This document shows, one piece after another, positions 1-5,854 of a stretch of 7,380 bases of DNA. The notes beneath the pieces were generated by a model that searched no databases, had not been told where the DNA came from, and saw only the letters and a program-made list of their open reading frames with translations. The stretch comes from an uncultured Nitrospinaceae bacterium (GTDB lineage: Bacteria > Nitrospinota > Nitrospinia > Nitrospinales > VA-1): positions 1 through 7,380 of the forward strand of contig CAJJDL010000318.1 of assembly GCA_905182935.1 (NCBI GenBank). Direction: 5' to 3'. Each line of letters opens with the position of its first letter. Positions within the stretch are counted from its first letter, which is position 1. Made by a program: the position numbers and the translations under genes.

Positions 1-38
1 AATTTATTTTAAATTTAAAAACGCCCTCTTTAAACTTA

Positions 39-54
39 GTCACCCGAAGGTGAC
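39..54 (-). repeat. Six-base-pair hairpin with UUCG tetraloop on the minus strand
   Basis: Read on the minus strand the sequence is GTCACC, TTCG, GGTGAC: a perfect 6-bp stem closed by C(UUCG)G, a loop known to be exceptionally stable in RNA. On the plus strand the loop would be CGAA. No T-run follows on either strand, so it is not a canonical Rho-independent terminator. It could be the 3' part of a structured RNA or of a dispersed intergenic repeat. Confidence 0.55.
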
Positions 55-60
55 CTGTAC

Positions 61-84
61 CATTCTGATGATTTCTTAGGAATG
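61..84. repeat. Short inverted repeat CATTC/GAATG
   Basis: CATTC (61-65) and GAATG (80-84) can pair around a 14-base loop, with one possible extra T-G pair inside. It lies six bases from the UUCG hairpin, which is the main reason to record it. Alone, a 5-bp AT-rich stem would be expected often by chance. Confidence 0.3.
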
Positions 85-177
85 ACATATAAAATAAGTA
101 GCCTTCAAAATATATAAAATCGGGCATTATTTTTTTTATTTACAAATGATTTTCAAGTAATTATCTAATGCTCGTAC

Positions 178-207
178 TTGCCTTCCTAATGCATGTATAT
201 ATATAAT
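178..207 (+). promoter_or_regulatory. Candidate sigma-70 promoter for the DUF502/pseudouridine synthase unit
   Basis: TTGCCT at 178-183 matches four of six bases of the -35 consensus. An 18-base spacer separates it from a perfect TATAAT -10 at 202-207. Transcription would begin near 214 and give a leader of roughly 70 bases before the TTG start at 287. The -10 sits in a short alternating TA tract, which raises the chance of an accidental match. Confidence 0.45.
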
Positions 208-275
208 GTTTTAAATTTTTTCTATACTCAATCAAAGTCATAAAATTAACAGACTTATACTTTCTTAGGTTTTAC

Positions 276-280
276 AAGGA
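276..280 (+). promoter_or_regulatory. Ribosome binding site deciding the TTG start
   Basis: AAGGA lies six bases before the TTG at 287. No ATG or GTG is available between the upstream in-frame stop and the first membrane helix, so this site supports the rare start codon. Confidence 0.6.
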
Positions 281-286
281 TATCTT

Positions 287-940
287 TTGATAAAAAAATT
301 TAAAAGGCGCCTTAGAAACATCTTTTTGACTGGGTTTGTCGTCACGCTCCCTATTGCACTTACCATTTTCATTCTAAACTTCTTATTCAAAAGCCTTGAT
401 TCTCTATCACCTATATTTACTAACTGGCTAATTTTTTTTGGTGCTCCTCTTCCAGAGGGTTACCGTATTCCTTTTCTTGGAATGATTATAACATTTAGTA
501 TCGTTTTTTTTATTGGTGCTCTAACCAATAACATATTTGGAAAAAAAATACTCCAATTCTGGGAAAATATAGTTGAAAGAATCCCATTTGTACGCCCAAT
601 ATATAAAGGAACAAAGCAAGTCGTCTCCTCATTTGCAGCAATTGATATAAAAGCGTTCACCAAGGTCGTCTTAATTGAATTTCCGCGCAAAGGAGCATAC
701 GCTATTGGTTTTGTCACAGGAAAAACCAGTGGAGAACTGCAACGCCTAACAGGGGAAAACCATTTAAAAGTTTTTATCCCTACCACACCTAATCCAACAT
801 CAGGATTTATAGTTTTCGCTGATCCAAGCGAAGTCATTGAATTAAACATTACAATTGAAGATGGTATTAAATATGCGGTGTCAGGAGGGATTGTAAACCC
901 CGAGGAAGCTGAAATTTTAATATCAGGTTCGAGCGTGTGA
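287..940 (+). CDS. DUF502 family membrane protein
   Basis: A 217-residue integral membrane protein of the DUF502 family, related to the plant LIKE-COV proteins; its biochemical role in bacteria is unknown. A basic N-terminus (KKFKRRLR, residues 3-10) precedes a membrane helix at about 12-34, and a second lies at about 62-80. Three family signatures follow in order: IPFVRPIYKGTKQV (99-112), EFPRKGAYAIGFVTG (131-145) and FIPTTPNPTSGF (163-174), ending with a region containing AVSGGIV (197-203). Length is normal for the family and it looks intact. The start is TTG: an in-frame stop at 266-268 excludes anything upstream except this codon, and AAGGA at 276-280 lies six bases before it. Its stop overlaps the next gene by four bases, suggesting translational coupling. 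The basic N-terminus predicts a cytoplasmic N-terminus by the positive-inside rule. Confidence 0.93.
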   Translation: MIKKFKRRLRNIFLTGFVVTLPIALTIFILNFLFKSLDSLSPIFTNWLIFFGAPLPEGYRIPFLGMIITFSIVFFIGALTNNIFGKKILQFWENIVERIPFVRPIYKGTKQVVSSFAAIDIKAFTKVVLIEFPRKGAYAIGFVTGKTSGELQRLTGENHLKVFIPTTPNPTSGFIVFADPSEVIELNITIEDGIKYAVSGGIVNPEEAEILISGSSV

Positions 941-1617
941 CTCATGACTCTAGCAATATTATTTATATTGACAACCATCTTATCGCTGTAGTTAAACCAT
1001 CTGGCCTCCTAACACAACCAGATCACACTACAGATGAATCATTGATAGATCAAACCCGCGAATGGATCAAGAAAAGATACAACAAACCTGGCAATGTTTT
1101 TTTAGGATTGGTACATCGACTTGATCGGAATGTTTCAGGTATTGTGCTGTTTGCTCGGACTTCAAAAGCTGCTTCTCGCCTTTCTAAGCAATTTCGAGAA
1201 GGAGGTCCAAAAAAATACTACAAAGCAATCATTTTGGGAAAATTAAGGGAAGTTAAATCTACATTAGTTCATTACCTACGAAAAGAAAAATCTCTTAAGA
1301 CGACTGTTTTCCCAAGAGAAGCACCTAATGCAAAACATTCAATATTAACGTATGAGGTTATTGATACTTTTAATAAAAATTCTCTAATAGCCATAACTCT
1401 TTCGACAGGAAGATTTCATCAGATTCGTGCGCAGATGGCGTTTATTGGACATCCTATTATAGGAGATAAAAAGTATGGTGCACCCTATTCTTTGCCAAAT
1501 CAAGAAATTGCCCTTTATGCATGCAAACTAGTATTTAATCATCCTACCTCTAATGAAGAGATTAGGCTAACGGCTCCCGAGCCGAAAACCTGGGACAACT
1601 TAAAGTCTGACGTTTGA
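937..1617 (+). CDS. RluA-family RNA pseudouridine synthase
   Basis: A 226-residue enzyme that would isomerise uridine to pseudouridine in rRNA or tRNA in the cytoplasm; the exact target base cannot be read from sequence. The catalytic motif HRLDRNVSG is at 60-68, with the nucleophilic aspartate at D63. A KPSGL segment (20-24) is the usual N-terminal substrate-pocket strand, and GRFHQIR (158-164) with GHPIIGDKKYG (171-181) forms the conserved C-terminal signature. No S4 RNA-binding domain is present, so it belongs to the short catalytic-domain-only group, like RluA rather than RluC or RluD. The start is GTG, in a GTGA overlap with the DUF502 stop; an in-frame TGA at 910-912 limits upstream choices and the nearby ATG at 944 is out of frame. 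Only AGG at 925-927 offers a weak ribosome site, consistent with coupling to the upstream gene. It appears intact. Confidence 0.93.
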   Translation: MTHDSSNIIYIDNHLIAVVKPSGLLTQPDHTTDESLIDQTREWIKKRYNKPGNVFLGLVHRLDRNVSGIVLFARTSKAASRLSKQFREGGPKKYYKAIILGKLREVKSTLVHYLRKEKSLKTTVFPREAPNAKHSILTYEVIDTFNKNSLIAITLSTGRFHQIRAQMAFIGHPIIGDKKYGAPYSLPNQEIALYACKLVFNHPTSNEEIRLTAPEPKTWDNLKSDV

Positions 1618-1675
1618 TAGGATACAACTCGAGTAAATAATATTAGGATACCACCACCTTAATTCCACTTCGATA

Positions 1676-1703
1676 TGGAAAATTTTTGTTATAATTATAT
1701 AGT
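1676..1703 (+). promoter_or_regulatory. Weak candidate promoter for the methyltransferase/ligase unit
   Basis: In the 139-base gap after the pseudouridine synthase, TGGAAA (1676-1681) and TATAGT (1698-1703) are separated by 16 bases. A perfect TATAAT also occurs at 1690-1695, but without a good -35. The region is very AT-rich, so either match may be accidental. No hairpin followed by a T-run was found in the gap, so read-through from the upstream unit is possible. Confidence 0.25.
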
Positions 1704-1756
1704 TATTTTTTTTGTGATTACCGGACTAGTTTCAACACTGGTTCACATATAAAAAC

Positions 1757-2656
1757 ATGATCCCCTCTGAAGAAAATTATACCACTGAAGAATTTGATTA
1801 CAGACTTCTGGATACTGGAAACTTCAAAAAACTAGAACAGTTTGGCCATTATAGGTTTGTTCGCCCCGCTCCTCAAGCTATCTGGCCTCCAAGTTTACCG
1901 GAAATAGATTGGGAAAATGCTAATGGAGAGTTTCGCCATCACAAGGGGAAGTCTACTGGAGGTGGCGAATGGATTTTTCGCAAACCTGTTCCTAAAATTG
2001 GATGGCCACTCCGCTTTCGAGATCTTATTTTCACAGTCCACACCACATCATTTGGACATTTGGGACTATTCCCCGAACAAGCTCCTAATTGGGACTGGAT
2101 AAAAACTCAGGTTAATCAACTTAACAATAACAAACCCAGTGTTCTCAATATATTTGGCTATACTGGAGCAAGTACATTAGCAGCCCTATCAAAGGGAGCT
2201 CAAGTCACACATGTTGACGCTTCTAAAACTTCTGTAACCTGGGCTCGAAAAAACCTAGAGTCTTCTGGGCTAATTGATTACCCGATTCGTTGGATGGTGG
2301 ATGATGTCGAAAAATTTCTCAAACGTGAACATCGTCGTAATAAAAAATACGATGCTCTAATTATGGACCCCCCCTCTTTTGGAAGAGGACCAAAGGGCGA
2401 AGTTTGGAACATCGAAACTCAAATGGCAGAATTACTAACTTTATGTAAAAATGTTCTTTCAGATTCGCCTAAGTTTATTTTGCTAACCGCACATTCTCCA
2501 GGTCTATCTGCACTAGCTCTAAAAAATATGCTAATAAAATTTCTGGTTTCCTCAGACTCTGGGACGTTTCAATATGGGGATATGTCTATATACGATACGG
2601 GGTCAGAACTATATTTACCCAACGGATTTTATGTCCGTTTTTCAAGTCACTCGTAA
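1757..2656 (+). CDS. Class I SAM-dependent methyltransferase (RlmI-like catalytic domain)
   Basis: A 299-residue cytoplasmic methyltransferase related by its catalytic half to the RlmI/COG1092 rRNA cytosine methyltransferases. The SAM-binding Rossmann fold shows motif I NIFGYTGAST (131-140), the acidic motif II VDAS (153-156), an aspartate pair D182-D183 and the motif IV loop DPPSFGRGPKGEVW (204-217). The first 115 residues form a conserved family-specific part (RLLDTGNFKKLEQFG at 16-30, RPAPQAIWP at 36-44, FGHLGLFPEQAPNWDW at 99-114). There is no N-terminal PUA domain, unlike RlmI, so substrate selection must differ; the target is unknown but RNA is likely by homology. The ATG is the first start after an in-frame TAG at 1727-1729, with no clear ribosome site upstream. 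The acyl-CoA synthetase gene follows nine bases after its stop, so the two are probably cotranscribed. Confidence 0.87.
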   Translation: MIPSEENYTTEEFDYRLLDTGNFKKLEQFGHYRFVRPAPQAIWPPSLPEIDWENANGEFRHHKGKSTGGGEWIFRKPVPKIGWPLRFRDLIFTVHTTSFGHLGLFPEQAPNWDWIKTQVNQLNNNKPSVLNIFGYTGASTLAALSKGAQVTHVDASKTSVTWARKNLESSGLIDYPIRWMVDDVEKFLKREHRRNKKYDALIMDPPSFGRGPKGEVWNIETQMAELLTLCKNVLSDSPKFILLTAHSPGLSALALKNMLIKFLVSSDSGTFQYGDMSIYDTGSELYLPNGFYVRFSSHS

Positions 2657-2660
2657 AAGG
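2656..2660 (+). promoter_or_regulatory. Ribosome binding site of the acyl-CoA synthetase
   Basis: AAAGG begins on the last base of the methyltransferase stop codon and sits five bases before the ATG at 2666. Re-initiation by ribosomes finishing the methyltransferase is therefore plausible. Confidence 0.55.
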
Positions 2661-2665
2661 AATAT

Positions 2666-4192
2666 ATGTCTTTAGAATTTTATAAATTCATAAAGCAACA
2701 TGCAGGAAATAATCCAAACCATCCAGCAATTATTGATGGGAAAACCACCATCACCTATGGACAATTACTCGAACAAGCAGAGTGCTTTGCAGGCGGATTA
2801 ACTAATTTTAAATTAAATACGCGGAGCAAGATTGGGCTACTTTGTCTAAATCAGAAGGAATATTTAGTAGCCTTAATGGGAGCTTTTTTAAAAGGGCTTA
2901 CTGTGGTTCCCTACAATTTTCTCCTAACACCTGAAGACATGATTTACATTACAAAAGATGCGACGATTGACACGGTTATTGTTGATTCAGCTTTCATTAA
3001 ACCAGAAACCATTCCATTTATTCAATCTTTCAAAAATAAAATCTTAGTTGGTAATATTGACCCTTTAAACCTCAGTGGCGATATATTAACTTATGAAAAT
3101 TTTATAAAAAATAGCCCCCATTATAAACCTGGCTCACGGCATAACAGAGCAGGGTCCATCCCCGATATTATTCTTTACACTTCAGGAACTACAGCAAAAC
3201 CAAAGGGGGTTATGCTCAATGAATCTCAATTTGCCGCCAATGGTCGCGATAGTTTAGTTCATATTCCAATCACATCTAAAGATCGAGTTATTGTAGCCTT
3301 ACCCTTATTCCACTCCTTCGGGAATATTATGGCCCTGATGGTATTCATGGCAGGCGGAACACTTATTCTTTTAAAACAGTTTGCACCAAAATCTATCCTT
3401 CAAAATATTGAAGACCATAAAGCAACAATTCTTCCCTTAGTGCCAACGATATACAGTTTCTTAGTAGATTTATATACTCGAGGTAATTATGATATTTCTT
3501 CTCTAAAATACTGCATATCAGGAGGTGCTGCGCTTCCTCATGCTTTGCTTAATAAAGTTGAAGAAACTCTTAAAATTTCAGTCATTGAAGGATATGGACT
3601 TACAGAGACATCTCCAGTTATAGCAGTTAATACATTCAAAGATGGTAGTGTTCCGGGCTCAGTCGGACCTATCATTCCCAATGTAGACGTAAAAATCATT
3701 AATGAGTCAGGTGAAGAAAAAATACTAGGGGAAATAGGTGAAATTTTAGTGCGGGGCGAAACGGTAATGCAGGGTTACTGGAATCTACCCAAAGAAACAA
3801 ATGAAACCATAACTTCTGATGGTTGGCTGAAAACAGGTGACTTAGGACACCTTGATAAAAAAAAGCGACTCTTCATATCAGCAGGAAGAAAAAAAGATCT
3901 CATAATCCGAGCGGGTGAAAATATATCTCCATTAGCAATTGAAAATGTGTTAATGAACCACCCTGCAATTTTAGAAGTGGCTGCTGTAGGGGTGCCCGAT
4001 AAAAGAACCGGAGAACGAGTTAAAGTTTGTATCGTATTAAGACAAGGCGCAATAGCGACTGACAGTGAGTTTAAATCCTTCTGTCGAGAAAATCTCGCTG
4101 CATTCATGACTCCAGACTATTTCCAATTTATGAGCGAGCTTCCAAAAACCGCAACTGGTAAAATCTTAAAATCTGAGCTAAAGAAAAATTAA
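2666..4192 (+). CDS. AMP-forming acyl-CoA synthetase (fatty-acid CoA ligase type)
   Basis: A 508-residue adenylate-forming enzyme of the ANL superfamily. It should activate a carboxylic acid with ATP to an acyl-adenylate and transfer the acyl group to CoA in the cytoplasm; a medium- or long-chain fatty acid is likely but not proven. Core motifs run in order: A3 phosphate loop YTSGTTAKPKGV (171-182), PLFHSFG (213-219), SGGAALP (285-291), A5 GYGLTETSP (309-317), A7 GWLKTGDLG (386-394), hinge A8 GRKKDLIIRAGENISP (407-422) and A10 PKTATGKIL (493-501), with the catalytic lysine at K499. Length is typical and no break is seen. The hinge reads RAGEN and PLAIE where many relatives have GGEN and PxEIE. 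AAAGG at 2656-2660, five bases before the ATG, is a good ribosome site overlapping the preceding stop. No membrane segment or carrier domain is present. Confidence 0.92.
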   Translation: MSLEFYKFIKQHAGNNPNHPAIIDGKTTITYGQLLEQAECFAGGLTNFKLNTRSKIGLLCLNQKEYLVALMGAFLKGLTVVPYNFLLTPEDMIYITKDATIDTVIVDSAFIKPETIPFIQSFKNKILVGNIDPLNLSGDILTYENFIKNSPHYKPGSRHNRAGSIPDIILYTSGTTAKPKGVMLNESQFAANGRDSLVHIPITSKDRVIVALPLFHSFGNIMALMVFMAGGTLILLKQFAPKSILQNIEDHKATILPLVPTIYSFLVDLYTRGNYDISSLKYCISGGAALPHALLNKVEETLKISVIEGYGLTETSPVIAVNTFKDGSVPGSVGPIIPNVDVKIINESGEEKILGEIGEILVRGETVMQGYWNLPKETNETITSDGWLKTGDLGHLDKKKRLFISAGRKKDLIIRAGENISPLAIENVLMNHPAILEVAAVGVPDKRTGERVKVCIVLRQGAIATDSEFKSFCRENLAAFMTPDYFQFMSELPKTATGKILKSELKKN

Positions 4193-4208
4193 TAGGCTAA
4201 TTTAATAT

Positions 4209-5555
4209 TCATATATCCGCTGCACAACGAAAACCCAGATTTTCAAACCGGTAATTTCTAAAGAAAGCCTTACGCCATGCAGAGCGTAAGGTTTCTACCC
4301 CGCCCCCCCAGGAGCCACCACGTAAAACTTTCTCATTAGCTCCTCCGTCAAAGTCACGAATATTTTTTCGTATTGGCCCCAACGGATTATCTTTAGGGCT
4401 AATTATATAGTAGTTCTGTGCCGTATCCATCCAATCAGCGACCCATTCAGAAACATTTCCTGACATGTCATAAAGCCCTAGCGGATTAGGGGGAAATTTT
4501 CCAACAGGAGCTGTGTACTTGTATCCATCCGACGCATCTGCAGTTCGAACATTCATATCGCAATTTGTATCACAAAAATTTCCTCTCGTTGAGTCAAACT
4601 TTTCTCCCCAATAGTACTCTGTAACGGTTCCACCGCGTGCAGCAAACTCCCATTCCGCTTCTGTGGGTAATCTCTGACCTGTTTTTTTACAGTATTGATT
4701 TGCTTCTTGCCACGTAACACTATCGACCGGTAGATCAGCAGATACAAACCGGGATGGATTAGTCTTCATTACAGATTGAAAAGATTTTTGTGTAACTTCA
4801 TATTTCTCAATTTTAAATGGAGACAAACAAACTTTATGAACAGGGCCTTCAAGTACTGCACCTTTAGAACTTCCCATGTTGAAGCAACCACCTTTTACTG
4901 TAACCCGTTCTAATTTCTTTGCCGAACCCGAAGCGTCAATAAGCTTTGATTGTATCTTTGCATACAATTCTTGGACCCGTTCATGGTCTAAACGAGGCAC
5001 ACCAATGTACTCAATTTTAACTTCATTTTTTGGAACAAGCTTCATCTTCCCCGATTCTAGAAAAAATAAACGGTAATAAGTTACCTTACTTTTAACGTTA
5101 GTATCTAGATAGTTTCTCATATTGGTTTTCCCAAACTCGGCAGGTACAACCGTCTCATCAACCAATTCCGCAAAGTGATACGGAGTTCGTGTTTTAGGGG
5201 AAGTTACCCCTTTTAAGACATCTGACTGACCCACCACAAAAACTTTTACTTTTTTTTGCAGCATCACTTTGAGCGCAAGAATTTTTTCAGCTAAAGGTTT
5301 TGCGTCTGCATACTTTTTCAAAGTAACCTTTACCTCTACCAACGATTTTAAAATCCGATAATTTTTCGGTTCTTTTGCCAGTGCTTCTGTATAAGCTTTT
5401 TCTGCCAACAAATAATCCCCCATTAAACGGTGATTATCAGCCTGCGCTAATAATTCAGGCACATTAGCAAAAATATTCACAGATGAAAATAATATCGAGA
5501 AAGAAATGATACAGATTGATAATAAATACTTAAAAGCATATTGAACTACCGGCAT
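4209..5555 (-). CDS. Secreted TPR protein with FGE-sulfatase fold, catalytic cysteines absent
   Basis: A 448-residue exported protein. A hydrophobic signal peptide (about 9-30, probable cleavage after IFA at 28-30) is followed by about two TPR-like repeats (34-100), an unrecognised linker (100-215) and a C-terminal FGE-sulfatase/SUMF1-fold domain (216-446). The domain shows GGCFNMGSS (222-230), RLPTEAEWEFAARGG (295-309), GLYDMSGNVSEWVADW (360-375), LRGGSW (411-416) and LGFRCA (440-445). In true formylglycine-generating enzymes two cysteines follow GGSF/W; here those positions are G418 and L423, so sulfatase activation is not expected. A binding or structural role in the periplasm or envelope is more likely, as for many such bacterial proteins. 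The start is well supported: AAGGAG lies seven bases before the ATG. No sulfatase gene is nearby. It ends 16 bases from the convergent acyl-CoA synthetase gene. Confidence 0.9.
   Translation of the reverse strand: MPVVQYAFKYLLSICIISFSILFSSVNIFANVPELLAQADNHRLMGDYLLAEKAYTEALAKEPKNYRILKSLVEVKVTLKKYADAKPLAEKILALKVMLQKKVKVFVVGQSDVLKGVTSPKTRTPYHFAELVDETVVPAEFGKTNMRNYLDTNVKSKVTYYRLFFLESGKMKLVPKNEVKIEYIGVPRLDHERVQELYAKIQSKLIDASGSAKKLERVTVKGGCFNMGSSKGAVLEGPVHKVCLSPFKIEKYEVTQKSFQSVMKTNPSRFVSADLPVDSVTWQEANQYCKKTGQRLPTEAEWEFAARGGTVTEYYWGEKFDSTRGNFCDTNCDMNVRTADASDGYKYTAPVGKFPPNPLGLYDMSGNVSEWVADWMDTAQNYYIISPKDNPLGPIRKNIRDFDGGANEKVLRGGSWGGGVETLRSAWRKAFFRNYRFENLGFRCAADI
4265..4294. repeat. Perfect 8-bp inverted repeat inside the FGE-fold gene
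   Basis: CCTTACGC (4268-4275) and GCGTAAGG (4284-4291) are exact reverse complements around an 8-base loop; on plus-strand RNA one G-U and two A-U pairs can extend the stem to 11. It lies within codons for about residues 421-430 of the FGE-fold protein and about 75-100 bases past the stop of the convergent ligase. Only three T follow on the plus strand, so terminator function is doubtful. Confidence 0.4.
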
Positions 5556-5562
5556 AAATCGG

Positions 5563-5568
5563 CTCCTT
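5563..5568 (-). promoter_or_regulatory. Strong ribosome binding site of the FGE-fold gene
   Basis: On the minus strand AAGGAG is followed by seven bases and then the ATG at 5555-5553. This is the best Shine-Dalgarno match in the window and fixes the start so that the signal peptide is included. Confidence 0.7.
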
Positions 5569-5605
5569 AAATGGTCAGCTTTATATTTGATAACCTTAAT
5601 GATAA

Positions 5606-5611
5606 ATTATA
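5606..5611 (-). promoter_or_regulatory. Candidate -10 element upstream of the FGE-fold gene
   Basis: A perfect TATAAT on the minus strand lies about 50 bases upstream of the ATG. No convincing -35 is present at 16-18 bases; that position overlaps a 5-bp inverted repeat, ACAAG/CTTGT (5624-5628 and 5633-5637), which could be an operator or chance. The FGE-fold gene may therefore have its own promoter rather than depend only on read-through from the genes to the right. Confidence 0.3.
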
Positions 5612-5675
5612 AAGGCTACGTAAACAAGAAAACTTGTAAAAAAACAACAAAACTCATTGACCTTTTTGAAGTTAG

Positions 5676-5828
5676 CTATTTATTTTTTTCTTCTTTAGGA
5701 GGAGATTGAGGGATCTTAATTTTGCTAGGGTTGGTGATTTTTTGTTCCTTTAGTTTTTTCCAATCGGAACCCACATCCTTTTGAGTTTTAAATTTGTCGC
5801 GTTTAGGGAAATAATCAATTTCATCCAT
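5676..5828 (-). CDS. Small lysine-rich hypothetical protein, 50 residues
   Basis: An ATG-initiated frame of 50 codons ending in TAG, between two minus-strand genes. It begins MDEIDYFPKRDKFK and ends PPKEEKNK. Thirteen of 50 residues are lysine and there is no hydrophobic segment, so a soluble, possibly disordered or nucleic-acid-associated peptide is suggested. I do not recognise a family. For coding: the frame fits between its neighbours, starts 26 bases after the glycosyltransferase/TPR stop on the same strand, and fills most of an otherwise empty gap of about 300 bases. Against: there is no clear Shine-Dalgarno sequence, and a frame this long can arise by chance. A second ATG at 5824 in another frame gives only 24 codons. 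If real, it is probably cotranscribed with the upstream gene. Confidence 0.5.
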   Translation of the reverse strand: MDEIDYFPKRDKFKTQKDVGSDWKKLKEQKITNPSKIKIPQSPPKEEKNK

Positions 5829-5854
5829 TACTTTAGACCATGAAATTATTAAAT

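Larger units (their letters stand above)
1..177. other. Intergenic or edge region with two hairpins
   Basis: No confident gene lies here. Two short inverted repeats (39-54 and 61-84) sit next to each other and are listed separately. On the minus strand an ATG at 127-125 opens a frame that stays open to the left edge (42 codons, containing FLRNHQNG and GHLRVTKFKEG). It has no Shine-Dalgarno sequence and spans both hairpins, so I treat it as unproven rather than as a gene. The rest is AT-rich low-complexity sequence, including an eight-T run at about 131-138. Confidence 0.4.

Noticed and set aside
460..978. Long minus-strand open frame opposite the DUF502 gene
   Set aside because: It is antisense to a gene with clear family motifs, has no recognisable domain and no ribosome site, and is a frame shadow.
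1571..1584. CGGCT/AGCCG inverted repeat near the end of the pseudouridine synthase gene
   Set aside because: It lies inside the coding sequence (around LTAPEPK), is followed by A rather than T on the plus strand, and has too small a loop to argue for a terminator.
1917..2102. Plus-strand open frame within the methyltransferase gene
   Set aside because: It is in another frame of a gene whose conserved N-terminal motifs cover the same bases.
3775..4107. Minus-strand open frame opposite the acyl-CoA synthetase
   Set aside because: It lies wholly antisense to conserved ligase motifs A7-A8 and encodes nothing recognisable.
4186..4203. AAATTA/TAATTT inverted repeat at the convergent gene ends as a bidirectional terminator
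   Set aside because: The stem is six A-T pairs only, too weak for a terminator, with no proper T-run after it on either strand.
4553..5076. Short open frames within the FGE-fold gene (4553-4747 minus in another frame, 4876-5076 plus)
   Set aside because: They overlap a well-supported coding region, match no family and look like by-products of its codon pattern.
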